From NCBI GenBank assembly GCA_030066015.1, contig JASJCL010000041.1, positions 1 through 64,000 on the forward strand: 64,000 nucleotides of DNA, given 5' to 3'. The translations under genes were made by a program, and so were the position numbers. Below, in pieces: positions 51,740-60,405 of this stretch. This DNA is from Desulfosarcinaceae bacterium (GTDB taxonomy: Bacteria; Desulfobacterota; Desulfobacteria; Desulfobacterales; Desulfosarcinaceae). Numbering within the stretch: the stretch's first letter is position 1; each line of letters starts with the position of its first letter. A model generated the notes under the pieces. That model was not told the origin of the DNA. It worked only from the letters and a program-made list of their open reading frames with translations, and ran no database searches.

Positions 51740-52243
51740 ATGGGTACCCGCGAACACAAGGCAAAGGGGCCGCGTTCGGTTTCGGTGGGCATCCTCTCCA
51801 TCTCAACGACACGCACGCTGGCCGATGATGAGAGCGGCCTTTGGATCGCCAAACGGGCCCGCAAGCTTGGTCACACGGTGGTGGACCACCAGGTGGTCAC
51901 CGATGCGGTCGAACCGATTCGCGCCAACCTTCTGAGCCTCATGGCCAAGGCACCCCAGGTTGTCCTGGTCACCGGCGGTACCGGCATCAGTCCACGCGAT
52001 GTGACCATCGAAGCCATTCGGCCCCTGTTCACGAAGGAGTTGACGGCCTTTGGCGTTCTGTTCGCCCAGTTGAGCTTTGAGGAGATCGATTCGGCCGCCA
52101 TCATGTCACGGGCCGCTGCGGGTCTCATCGGCCAGCGAGCCGTCTTCTGCATGCCGGGCAGCCTCAAAGCCTGCAAGCTGGCCTGCAACCAGCTCATCTT
52201 TCCGGAGTTGGGGCATATTCTCGCCCATATCGGCGAAACTTAA
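51740..52243 (+). CDS. moaB: MoaB/Mog molybdopterin-binding protein
   Basis: 167 residues, one MoCF-binding domain. GILSISTTRTLADDESG is the N-terminal strand/turn; VTGGTGISPRDVTIEAIRPL carries the GGTG and SPRD residues that hold molybdopterin; MPGSLKACKLA is the C-terminal site. MoaB/Mog adenylates molybdopterin for molybdate or tungstate insertion. AAAGGAGG before the ATG is strong. Its stop overlaps the stop of the convergent MFS gene (CTTAAG), leaving no room for a terminator between them. Confidence 0.93.
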   Translation: MGTREHKAKGPRSVSVGILSISTTRTLADDESGLWIAKRARKLGHTVVDHQVVTDAVEPIRANLLSLMAKAPQVVLVTGGTGISPRDVTIEAIRPLFTKELTAFGVLFAQLSFEEIDSAAIMSRAAAGLIGQRAVFCMPGSLKACKLACNQLIFPELGHILAHIGET

Positions 52244-53442
52244 GGCTTCGCGGAAGCAGCTGCCTGGAGGTCTGCATGGTGCGGAATGCGCTGAACGGCC
52301 AACAGGGAGATCAGGCTCATGCCCGCTCCGGCAACAAATGGGATCCGATAGTCGACCATCCACAGGATACCACCGATGGCGGGCAGAAGTACCGCGGCGA
52401 TATGGTTGATGGTGAAGCTGACGGCCATGCTGGGGGCCGTGTCGCGGGGATCGGCGACCTTTTGGAAGTAGGTCCGGATGGCGATGGCGAAGTTGAAAAA
52501 GAGGTGGTCCAGGATGTAGAGCAGGGCGGCCACCCAGGGGGATTGGGTGAGGGCGTACCCCAGGAAGACGAAAATGAGGCCGCTGTACTCCACGCTCAGG
52601 ACCCGGCGCTCGCCGAAACGGATGATGGCTTTACCGATGAGGGGGCCGGCGAAATAGTTGACGATGTTGTTGAGAACGAAGAGCAGGGTCACTTCGCGGA
52701 CCGAGTAGCCGAACTTCTTCACCAGCAGGAATACGGCGAAGGCGATGAAAATTTGGCGGCGTGCCCCGGCCATGAAGGTCAGGAAGTAGAAGAGGCTGTA
52801 GCGACGCCGCAGGATCATCCGTTTGCGCTGGGGCGGCAGTCCCGTTTTGGTAGGCTCCTGGACAAACGCCCACAGGGCCACCGCGACGATCAGCAGCCCC
52901 ACGGTGGCGAAAAGCCCCCGATAGGACATCCACGGTTTAAGGGCCCAGATGGCGGCTCCCACGGCGATATTGGAGGCGGCCGCGTAGGCGCGCTGTTTGC
53001 CGAACACCCAGGGGGAGGTCTGGTGGTCGAAATATTGCAGTGTCAGCGACTGATTGGTGGTCTCGTAGTAGTGGAAGCCGAAGCTGAAAAGTAGGGTGGT
53101 GAGCAGCAGCCCGGCATAGGAGGGAAAGATGCCGGTGGCGGCCACCCCGACGCCCAGACAGAGCACCGATAGCGCCGAGAGGCGGTGCTCGCGGATTACC
53201 AAGAGGACATAGACCGCTAGAAGGGCGAGGAAGCCGGGAATTTCACGCACCGATTGAATCATGCCGATGTGGTTGCCCTCGAGACCGACCACGTCGGCGG
53301 CGAAATTGTTGAAAAGGGTTCGCCACGCCTGCAGGCCCACGGTGGAGCAGATGGTCAAGACCACCAGGTATCGGAACATGGGTTGCCGTGTGACATTACG
53401 GATCGCCGCCGACGTTGTTCGGCGATCAGTGGGAACAGGCAT
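52240..53442 (-). CDS. MFS transporter
   Basis: 400-residue major facilitator with twelve predicted helices. A cytoplasmic central loop (KTGLPPQRKRMILRRRYSL) splits the two halves; VREIPGFLALLAV and FGERRVLSVEYSG lie where MFS motif-A-like loops are expected. Substrate is unknown. GGAGAG seven bases before the ATG supports the start. It is a single minus-strand gene; the upstream gap holds a repeated GGTTCAA/TTGAACC element that could control it. Confidence 0.85.
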   Translation of the reverse strand: MPVPTDRRTTSAAIRNVTRQPMFRYLVVLTICSTVGLQAWRTLFNNFAADVVGLEGNHIGMIQSVREIPGFLALLAVYVLLVIREHRLSALSVLCLGVGVAATGIFPSYAGLLLTTLLFSFGFHYYETTNQSLTLQYFDHQTSPWVFGKQRAYAAASNIAVGAAIWALKPWMSYRGLFATVGLLIVAVALWAFVQEPTKTGLPPQRKRMILRRRYSLFYFLTFMAGARRQIFIAFAVFLLVKKFGYSVREVTLLFVLNNIVNYFAGPLIGKAIIRFGERRVLSVEYSGLIFVFLGYALTQSPWVAALLYILDHLFFNFAIAIRTYFQKVADPRDTAPSMAVSFTINHIAAVLLPAIGGILWMVDYRIPFVAGAGMSLISLLAVQRIPHHADLQAAASAKP

Positions 53443-53736
53443 TTTGCTCTCCGAATTCGGTTCGGTTCATATGAGTGAACGAAATAAAAAAACAATGATA
53501 TCAGTTGATTGAGAATTTAGTCGGCGGCGGCCCGAAAATGGGTTCAAAATCTTGAACCTTTTCAGGATTGGCGGGAAGCCGCTATTATCAATGCGTTAGC
53601 GCAAAATCCGTAATTCCGGGTTAATATTTTTGAACCAGTACCCCTGCCACATCCCCTTGAACAACAGCGCCGATGGGATGGCGGCCGATTTTCCATCACG
53701 ATAAACACCCGTTCGGTATGCCTTTGGGGTAATTTA

Positions 53737-53811
53737 TTAAAAAATTGGGCCGCGACAGTCATTTTGGCAATACAATTGCATTCCCTCTTGGCAACCTAAT
53801 AATTTTTTCAT
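53737..53811 (-). CDS. 24-residue Cys-containing mini-ORF
   Basis: Begins MKKLLGCQEG, with Cys at 7, 15 and 19, and ends RGPIF before two TAA stops. AGGAGGAG lies five bases before the ATG, one of the best ribosome sites in the window, and it directly follows a 15-pair hairpin. I know no family for it. It could be a small regulatory or secreted peptide, a leader, or the start of a decayed longer gene, since the frame stays open for 45 more codons after the stops. Confidence 0.3.
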   Translation of the reverse strand: MKKLLGCQEGMQLYCQNDCRGPIF

Positions 53812-53824
53812 CTGTTCTCCTCCT

Positions 53825-53872
53825 AAACGGTTAATCGAGATGGCCCCTCGATTAACCGTTTTCTTTTTTTTT
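53825..53872 (+). terminator. strong stem-loop with T-run
   Basis: Perfect 15-pair stem (53825-53839 with 53847-53861), 7-base loop, then TCTTTTTTTTT. On the plus strand it looks like an intrinsic terminator, yet no plus-strand gene precedes it within 1.5 kb, so it might end a small RNA from the gap. On the minus strand it abuts the mini-ORF ribosome site. Confidence 0.6.
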
Positions 53873-53950
53873 CACAATCGAATTTCGTCATTCCCCCCAT
53901 CCCCCCTCCAATCCATGACCTTCCGGCGTTTTATCGATCGGTGCCCGCGC

Positions 53951-54019
53951 TTGACAATTCCATGCCATTTCCCCTAAAAGTGTAATGTAATACCTTTCAC
54001 TTTTCACTATCGAATTGTC
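53951..54019 (+). promoter_or_regulatory. regulatory region of the MerR gene
   Basis: Two nested inverted repeats: GACAATTC (53953) with GAATTGTC (54012), and AAAAGTG (53976-53982) with CACTTTT (53998-54004). The inner pair flanks TAATAC (53988-53993), a likely -10. Such dyads over the promoter are typical MerR-family targets. Confidence 0.4.
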
Positions 54020-54028
54020 GAGGGACCC

Positions 54029-54784
54029 ATGCCGGCAGCCCATCCACCCGTCAAACGTCCATGCAGCGACCGCGGCGACCCCTATCTCAAAATGAAAGAG
54101 TTGGCGGCGGCAACCGGTCTGACAAAGGCCACCTTACTGCATTATGTCCGGCAGAAGCTGTTACCGGAGCCGGTGCGCACCAGCCCCAACATGGCCTGGT
54201 ATCCGCCCCATACGGTTGACCGGGCACGGTTCGTCAAACAGGTCCAGCACCGGCATCGGCTACCGCTGGCGGCCATCCGCGGTCTGGTGCGCGCCCTGGA
54301 TCAGGGGCGCGACGTGGCCCCGCTGGTGGAGCTGCAGGCGGCCCTCTTCGGTCGTCAGGGCGCCCGCCGTTTATCCAGGTCCGGTTTCGGTCGCAAGACC
54401 GGTCTCAGCGAAGCTCAGATCGACGATCTCTGTGATCGGGGGCTGATCATCCCCCTGGAAGCCGGTCGCTTCGACGCCCAGGACGTCGCCCTGGGTCGAC
54501 TCCTGGCCCGGGGGTTGCGCCTGGGAATTCGACCCGCCGACCTGGCTTTCTATCCCCGATTGGCGGCCGAGATCGTCGCTCGGGAGATCGCCCTGCGCAA
54601 CCGGCACACCAGGGAGATGGGCTTCGCCCAGGACGCCGGGGTCACCTTGGAGCTGACCGGCATCGCCCGCAGCCTGCGGGCGTACGTCATCGATCGCACG
54701 ATGCAACGGGAATTGATGCGTTACCAGGGACTCAAACCCAATCCAAGCGACACCGCATCCCACGACAGTCACCCCCATTCATGA
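54029..54784 (+). CDS. MerR-family transcriptional regulator
   Basis: 251 residues. A MerR winged helix begins near residue 20 (LKMKELAAATGLTKATLLHYVRQKLLPEP) with YPPHTVDRARFVKQVQ following. A second HTH-like segment (FGRKTGLSEAQIDDLCDRGLI) lies near 118-138, so the protein may carry two DNA-binding or dimer units. The C-terminal sensor part has no Cys cluster, arguing against a metal sensor. It is ten bases before the flavoenzyme gene on the same strand and probably controls it. GAGGGA precedes the ATG. Confidence 0.88.
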   Translation: MPAAHPPVKRPCSDRGDPYLKMKELAAATGLTKATLLHYVRQKLLPEPVRTSPNMAWYPPHTVDRARFVKQVQHRHRLPLAAIRGLVRALDQGRDVAPLVELQAALFGRQGARRLSRSGFGRKTGLSEAQIDDLCDRGLIIPLEAGRFDAQDVALGRLLARGLRLGIRPADLAFYPRLAAEIVAREIALRNRHTREMGFAQDAGVTLELTGIARSLRAYVIDRTMQRELMRYQGLKPNPSDTASHDSHPHS

Positions 54785-54794
54785 GGAGAAGACC

Positions 54795-56795
54795 ATGTCC
54801 GACCCCTTGTTCACCCCCCTGCCCATCGGGCAACTAACGCTCAAAAATCGCATCTATATGCCCGCCATGCATCTGGGTATGTGTGTGGCGCACGAGATCA
54901 CCGACCCGCTCCTGGCGTTCTACGCGGCGCGGGCCAAGGGGGGCGCCGGCATGATCTGTGTGGGGTATGCCACAGTGGACGAACTCGCCGGCAATTCACA
55001 GAATATCGGTGCCCACCACGATCGCTTCATCCCGGGACTTGCGCGGCTGGCCGGGGCTATCCAGCAGAACGGTGCCCGGGCGGCCATTCAGCTCAACCAC
55101 GCCGGTCGCTACAACTTCTCCTTTTTCTTAAACGGCCAGCAACCCATCGCACCGTCGCCCATCGCCTCCCGGATGACGCGCGAGACGCCCCGGGAGATGA
55201 CCCGATCCGATATCGAACAGGTGATCGACAGCTTTGCCCAGGCGGCGGTGCGGGCCAAAAAGGCGGGATTTGATGCCGTGGAGATCCTCAGCGGAACCGG
55301 CTACCTGATCAGCGAATTCCTCTCCCCACTGACCAATCAGCGCAATGACACTTACGGTGGCAACCTCGAAAACCGCATGCGCTTCGGTTTAGAAGTGGTG
55401 GCCGCCGTGCGGGCCGCCATAGGGCCCGAATTTCCGCTTATGGTGCGGATGAACGGCAATGACCTCATGCCCGGAGGGCAGGGGCGCGAAGAGCTGCAGG
55501 CCTATGCCGAAGCCCTGGCCCAAAGCGGCGTTGACGCCCTTTGCATCAACGTGGGGTGGCACGAGGCGCGCGTCCCCCAAATTGTTACCAGCGTCCCCCG
55601 GGGCGTCTTTGCCTACCTGGCGCGGGGGATCAAAGAGCGGGTGGCGATCCCCGTTATTGCCAGCCACCGCATCAACACGCCCGCGGTGGCGCGGCGACTG
55701 ATCGCGGACGGCATGTGCGACATGGTGGCCATGGGGCGCGGTCTCATCGCCGATCCCGAGCTGCCCAACAAAGCCAGGGCGGGACGCGAGGAGACCATCA
55801 TCCACTGCATCGCCTGCGCCCAGGGCTGTTTCGACAACCTTTTTAAGCTAAAGTCGGTGGAGTGTCTCTGCAACCCTTCCGCCGGCCACGAACGCGAGTG
55901 CACCCAAAACACCGCTTGCACCCCCAAACAGGTCCTCGTCGTTGGCGGCGGACCGGCCGGCATGAGCGCTGCCATCGCCGCCCACGACCGGGGGCACGAC
56001 GTTCGCCTGATGGAAGCCACCGATCGGCTTGGCGGCCAGCTCTTCTTGGCTGCGGCCCCTCCGGGACGCGGCGAATTCGCAACGCTGGCCCACGACCTGG
56101 CCCGCCAGGTGCGGCTGCGCGGCATCACGGTGCAACTGAACACCACTGTCACCGCCGCCGTCCTGCGGGACCTGGCCCCCGAGGCCGTCATCGTGGCCAC
56201 CGGCGCCGCCCCCGTCACCCCGTCCCTCCCCGGCGTTGATGGGCCAAACGTGGTCCAGGCCTGGGATGTGCTGCGGGACGAGGCCCTCACTGGACATCGG
56301 GTCGTCGTGATTGGCGGCGGAGCGGTGGGGGTGGAGACCGCCCTTTTTCTGGCCAATAAGGGAACCCTGGACGCCGAGGCGGTCAAATTCCTCCTGGTCA
56401 ACATGGCCGAATCACCAGAAACCCTCTACGAGATGGCCACCCGGGGGACAAAGGCGGTCACCCTCGTCGAGATGATCGACAAGCTGGGGCGCGATATTGG
56501 GAAGTCCACTCGCTGGGGTATGCTCCAGGAGATGGAACGTCATGGTATCGCGACCCATACCGGGGCCAAGGCGCTGGCGATCACGGCACAAGGCGTGCGT
56601 ATCGCCGTGGATGCGTCGGAGCGGCTGCTGCCCGCCGACACCATCGTTCTGGCGGCCGGCGCAGCGCCCCATAATCCCCTGGCAGCGATTCTCAATGAGC
56701 TGGGGTTGCCCTACCATGTGGTCGGCGACGCCGGCGAAGTTGGCCAGGCCTTTGATGCCGTTCACCAGGGGCATGCCGCCGGGCGACAAGTGTAA
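54795..56795 (+). CDS. OYE/2,4-dienoyl-CoA reductase-type flavin oxidoreductase
   Basis: 666 residues, the length and layout of FadH (E. coli 2,4-dienoyl-CoA reductase): FMN TIM barrel (1-340, with QLNHAGRY and YGGNLENRMRFGLEVV), 4Fe-4S cysteines (CIACAQGCFDNL and CLCNP near 345-367), then FAD (VVGGGPAGMSAAIAAHDRG near 378) and NAD(P) (VVIGGGAVGVETALFLANKG) modules. The family includes enoate, dienoyl-CoA and aromatic-degradation reductases, so the substrate is open. AGGAGAAG lies upstream. Coupled with the MerR gene. Confidence 0.92.
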   Translation: MSDPLFTPLPIGQLTLKNRIYMPAMHLGMCVAHEITDPLLAFYAARAKGGAGMICVGYATVDELAGNSQNIGAHHDRFIPGLARLAGAIQQNGARAAIQLNHAGRYNFSFFLNGQQPIAPSPIASRMTRETPREMTRSDIEQVIDSFAQAAVRAKKAGFDAVEILSGTGYLISEFLSPLTNQRNDTYGGNLENRMRFGLEVVAAVRAAIGPEFPLMVRMNGNDLMPGGQGREELQAYAEALAQSGVDALCINVGWHEARVPQIVTSVPRGVFAYLARGIKERVAIPVIASHRINTPAVARRLIADGMCDMVAMGRGLIADPELPNKARAGREETIIHCIACAQGCFDNLFKLKSVECLCNPSAGHERECTQNTACTPKQVLVVGGGPAGMSAAIAAHDRGHDVRLMEATDRLGGQLFLAAAPPGRGEFATLAHDLARQVRLRGITVQLNTTVTAAVLRDLAPEAVIVATGAAPVTPSLPGVDGPNVVQAWDVLRDEALTGHRVVVIGGGAVGVETALFLANKGTLDAEAVKFLLVNMAESPETLYEMATRGTKAVTLVEMIDKLGRDIGKSTRWGMLQEMERHGIATHTGAKALAITAQGVRIAVDASERLLPADTIVLAAGAAPHNPLAAILNELGLPYHVVGDAGEVGQAFDAVHQGHAAGRQV

Positions 56796-57378
56796 TCGCT
56801 GTCATTGGGTGGGGCGCCAACGATCGGTATCGTCTGTGTACCCGTGCCGAACAGCATTCGGGACCATAACGGCGCCAAATCTGGGGATTTGCCCGGCATC
56901 TGCCGGGGCCACTAACAGCCATCTAATCGTCTCCTCATATCAGCCTAATCGTACGCCCTTAGGCTATCCCGGAAATGAATGATGTCGTGCGTAGAAGGCG
57001 TCATCGCATTGTTTGTGCCGGGTATAAATAGAGTTCGGGATACCTAAATCCTTCTGCGGCCACGGCTGCCAGCCATGGCCATCCGCCGCCAGCCCGACCT
57101 TCCCAAGGGCAGAACCCTTCCTGCCACTTCCGGCATCGTCCACCGAAGTGTTGGCATATCGTCCAATTGCGGTGTGCGCATAACGGCATCATAGCGCGCT
57201 TTTTCAGCCGCTGGGTTAAGCCTGCCCCCGTACCGTTGACGATGACAGGACCACTGAATCCTTCCGCTTGCGGCCGCCCCTGAGCGGGGTCGTCGTGTCT
57301 GAAGCGATCATGGCCATATGCCACGAAGCAAGCGTAAAAGCGCAGACAACGTCCAACCAATAGAAGAGGAGCAAAAAG
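56796..57378. other. 583-base gap upstream of the porin gene
   Basis: No gene, RNA or clear hairpin with a T-run is visible. TATAAAT at 57023-57029 might be a -10 but lacks a good -35. A GGGG-rich palindromic part near 57270-57290 is not convincing. Confidence 0.3.
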
Positions 57379-58827
57379 ATGAAAATAGAATGGTATGGTG
57401 CGGCATCGTCCCATCGCCGCAAATGGTCCGCGTTGCGCAGTTGGTCCGCTTTTCGCGGATGGTCCGCCTTTCTCTGTGCCTGGATCGGCATGATGGTCAT
57501 CATCGGTCTGGCGACGACCACCTGGGCTGTGGAAAAGAGCGTATCCGAAGAGATTCTCGATATCATGAAGGATCGCGGCGACATCAACACCGATGACTAT
57601 GAAGCGCTGAAGAAGAAGGCCGCCGCGGAGAGAGAAGCATCCACCGATTGGAAGGCCTATTGGAAGAGCGGTTTACGCGTGGAGCGCACAGACGGCCGGT
57701 TTAAATCCCGCTGGGGCGGCCGGGTCATGCTGGATTGGGCCGCCATTGACAGTGAGAGCGATTTCGAAGAGCAGCTCGAGGCTGCGGGTGAAAGCGCTCC
57801 CTTAAAGGGCAACGGGGTAGAATTCAGGCGCATCCGTCTGTTCACCGACGGGTTGATCGACGATGCCGTCGGCTACAAGGTGCAGGTCGATTTCGTCGGC
57901 CAGGACGTGGATCTGAAAGATATCTATCTACAGAGGGTCAATGTGCCGCTGCTGGGCAGAATTCGTGTCGGCCATTTCAAAGAGGCCTTCTCATTGGAGG
58001 AGCAGACCAGCAGCAAATACATCACTTTCATGGAGCGCTCCCTGCCGGTGGCCGCCTTCGCGCCGGGCCGCAACACCGGTCTCGGGGTTGGCCATACAGC
58101 CGCCGACAAGCGGTTGCGGTGGGATCTCGGCGTCTTCTACGATGTGGGCGATGACGGTGATTTCTTCGCCGACTATAACAACTTTCAGGTTACGGCAAGA
58201 GCGGCCGGCCAGCCTTGGTACCAGGACAAGCGCCATTTCCTGCACGTCGGCCTGGGATATAGTCATCTATTCCGCGACGAAGATGAGGCCGACGCCCGCC
58301 TGCGGTTCCGGGCACGGCCGGAGGCCCACATCACCGATGTGCGCCTGGCCAATACAGGGCGTTTTCTGGCGGATAATGCCGATAAGCTCAATCCCGAGGT
58401 GGCGTTGGTCTACGGGCCATTCTCCATCCAGGGCGAATACTTCCTGACGCTGACGGATGCCAGCGACGTCGACGATCCCACCTTCCAGGGCTGGTACGCT
58501 TTCGGCAGCTGGTTCATCACCGGCGAAAGCCGAAGCTACAAACAATCCTCGGCAAGCTTCGACCGGGTGAAGCCCAACAACGATTTCGTCATGGACGGAT
58601 CTGGCTGGGGCGCCTGGGAGCTGGCGGCCCGCTATTCTACCGTCGACTTGAGCGACGAAGCGATCGAGGGCGGTGAGCAGACCAATATCACCGGCGGGTT
58701 GAACTGGTACATGGACGCCCATACCCGCCTGATGCTCAACTATGTCTACGCCGACCTCGAGGATCGTGACGAAGTGGAAGACAATGACGCTTCCATTGTG
58801 CAGGCACGCTTTCAGATCGATTTCTAA
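57379..58827 (+). CDS. OprO/OprP-like outer membrane porin
   Basis: 482 residues. Signal sequence preceded by an unusual Arg/Trp-rich stretch (WSALRS-WSAFRG-WSAFLC), hydrophobic core IGMMVIIGLATTTWA, mature start near 51. A coiled-coil-like helix (EILDIMKDRGDINTDDYEALKKK) precedes the barrel. Barrel strands follow, with EFRRIRLFTDGLI, GHFKEAFSLEEQTSS and FMERSLP typical of the phosphate-selective porin O/P family, and a terminal Phe (QARFQIDF) recognised by Bam. The ion preference is not proven. GAGGAG before ATG sets the start; a terminator follows. Confidence 0.9.
   Translation: MKIEWYGAASSHRRKWSALRSWSAFRGWSAFLCAWIGMMVIIGLATTTWAVEKSVSEEILDIMKDRGDINTDDYEALKKKAAAEREASTDWKAYWKSGLRVERTDGRFKSRWGGRVMLDWAAIDSESDFEEQLEAAGESAPLKGNGVEFRRIRLFTDGLIDDAVGYKVQVDFVGQDVDLKDIYLQRVNVPLLGRIRVGHFKEAFSLEEQTSSKYITFMERSLPVAAFAPGRNTGLGVGHTAADKRLRWDLGVFYDVGDDGDFFADYNNFQVTARAAGQPWYQDKRHFLHVGLGYSHLFRDEDEADARLRFRARPEAHITDVRLANTGRFLADNADKLNPEVALVYGPFSIQGEYFLTLTDASDVDDPTFQGWYAFGSWFITGESRSYKQSSASFDRVKPNNDFVMDGSGWGAWELAARYSTVDLSDEAIEGGEQTNITGGLNWYMDAHTRLMLNYVYADLEDRDEVEDNDASIVQARFQIDF
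57424..57477 (+). repeat. three 18-base tandem units in the porin signal region
   Basis: TGGTCCGC recurs at 57424, 57442 and 57460, exactly 18 bases apart, encoding WSALRS, WSAFRG, WSAFLC. In-frame units could change number by slippage without breaking the gene. Confidence 0.75.
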
Positions 58828-58894
58828 GCTTGGCGTTTTCTGAAATGCGGCCCGCTTCCGACCGCCGGTGAACTCGGCTGGTCCTTACACCGAA

Positions 58895-58930
58895 AGCGAA
58901 AGGCGATGGTGCCGACCATCGCCTTTCGCT
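58895..58930. terminator. hairpin terminator between porin and MATE genes
   Basis: Perfect 16-pair stem (58895-58910 with 58915-58930), GCCG loop, followed by ATTTTAG. Short T-run, but the stem lies midway between convergent genes and may serve both. Confidence 0.8.
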
Positions 58931-58962
58931 ATTTTAGGGTCGCTGGTTTGAGGAGATCGGCA

Positions 58963-60342
58963 TTACGGGCGGGCCGTAATGGGGGGGGCGGATACGCTGC
59001 CGAACAACCGGCGCATGGTGAAGTGCACATACCACAACGTGAACAGGGTGGCCGACCAAGTCACCAAAAAGATGCCCCACCAGATGCCGTGCAGCCCCAT
59101 CCCCAAAACGGTTGCCAGCGTGTAGAAAACCGCCGCGGGAGCGATCACTTGACGATACAGGCCGATCCAGATGGCGTAGTTGGGCCGTTTGAGTCCCTGG
59201 AGGGCAGCCACCGCCACGAAAAGGATGATGTATGCCCAATAGATGAAGGCCGAGATTCGCAGGTAGTAGGCCCCGATCTCCACCACCACCGCATCCGTGG
59301 TGAAAATCGCCATGATCTTGGCCGGCAGGCTGAAGACGATTACCCCGCTCACCGTCGTGATCAGGATGCCGTAGCGCAGGGCCGTTGCGTAGACCTCTCG
59401 GCAGCGGTCATAGCGCCGGGCGCCGTTGTTTTGACCGATGAGGGTCAGGGTGGCGGTGGTGAGTCCCATGATGGGCAGGAGGGCGATCTGATCCACCCGC
59501 GTGGCGATGCCGTAGGCGGCAACCGCCGTCTGGCCATATTGGCTGAGAAACCAGGTGATGATAAAGATGCCCAGGGCGATGCTCATGGTGTTGAGGCTGG
59601 CGGGGAAACCTTGCTGAGCGATCTCCTTGAAGGTGGTCCAGCGGGGCCGAAACAATTGCCAGCACTCCTGACAGATGAGGGGCGAACGGATGGCTCGCAG
59701 GGTCATGAAGAGCACGCTGAACAGCTGAATCACCACCGTGGCCCAGGCCACCCCGGCCAGCCCCAAGGCCGGCAGTCCCAGCCCGCCGTAGATAAACCAA
59801 GGGTCGAAGATGAGGTTGAGGAAAAAGCCGATGATCAGGACGTTGCGAAAGGACTTGGTGTCTCCCTGGGCGGTGAGGATGGCGTTGAGCACGAAGTTCA
59901 ACGAGAAGAGGGTCATGCCGTAGAAAATGATGTTGATGTAGGCGAGGGCGATGGCCAGATAGCTGCCGCTTGCCCCCAGGATGCGGAACAGGGTGGGGGC
60001 GGCCAGCAGACCGGTTAGCGTCAGCAGGATCGACAGGAGGATGGAAAAGGAGATCGATTGCATGGCGTAAAGCCGTGCCTTCTCCTCGTCAGCGGCGCCC
60101 AATGCATTGGCGATCAGGGCTGTCGCACCGGTGCTTACCCCAAAGCCCACTGCCAGGATGACGAAAAAGACGGGAAACGACAGCGATAGGGCGGCGATTG
60201 CCTCGGTGGAGATGAGGCCGCTGAAGTAGGTGTCCACCACGTTGAACATGGTGTTGAAGAACATCCCGATGCTGGCGGGCACCGCCAGTTGGGCGAGCAA
60301 ACCGGGAATCGGTTTCGAGATCAGGCTGTTGTCAGTGTTCAT
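58963..60342 (-). CDS. MATE-family efflux transporter
   Basis: 459 residues, twelve helices in two bundles, of the MATE (NorM/DinF) superfamily, exporting cationic drugs or metabolites by Na+ or H+ antiport. Characteristic: PASIGMFFNTMFNVVDTYFSG at the N-terminus, ALSLSFPVF, and in the second half ASLNTMSIALG with GIATRVDQIALLPIMGL. Substrate is unknown. It is alone on its transcript, with 60 bases to the quinone oxidoreductase gene upstream on the same strand. Confidence 0.92.
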   Translation of the reverse strand: MNTDNSLISKPIPGLLAQLAVPASIGMFFNTMFNVVDTYFSGLISTEAIAALSLSFPVFFVILAVGFGVSTGATALIANALGAADEEKARLYAMQSISFSILLSILLTLTGLLAAPTLFRILGASGSYLAIALAYINIIFYGMTLFSLNFVLNAILTAQGDTKSFRNVLIIGFFLNLIFDPWFIYGGLGLPALGLAGVAWATVVIQLFSVLFMTLRAIRSPLICQECWQLFRPRWTTFKEIAQQGFPASLNTMSIALGIFIITWFLSQYGQTAVAAYGIATRVDQIALLPIMGLTTATLTLIGQNNGARRYDRCREVYATALRYGILITTVSGVIVFSLPAKIMAIFTTDAVVVEIGAYYLRISAFIYWAYIILFVAVAALQGLKRPNYAIWIGLYRQVIAPAAVFYTLATVLGMGLHGIWWGIFLVTWSATLFTLWYVHFTMRRLFGSVSAPPITARP

Positions 60343-60405
60343 GGTGGTCGTCCGAATGAGTCATACATGGCGGAGATGCTGCCCGGCGATTGGGTACCAG
60401 GAGGA

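Larger units (their letters stand above)
53443..54028. other. AT-rich gap with small ORF, remnant and hairpins
   Basis: Base composition is clearly more AT-rich than the neighbours. Contents: hairpin GGTTCAA-AATC-TTGAACC (53541-53558) with a third TTGAACC at about 53630; on the minus strand a 24-codon mini-ORF (53737-53811); in the same frame after two stops, a 45-codon open remnant (53733-53599); a strong stem with T-run (53825-53872); and MerR-side inverted repeats. It could be the scar of a lost small gene or mobile unit. Confidence 0.4.
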
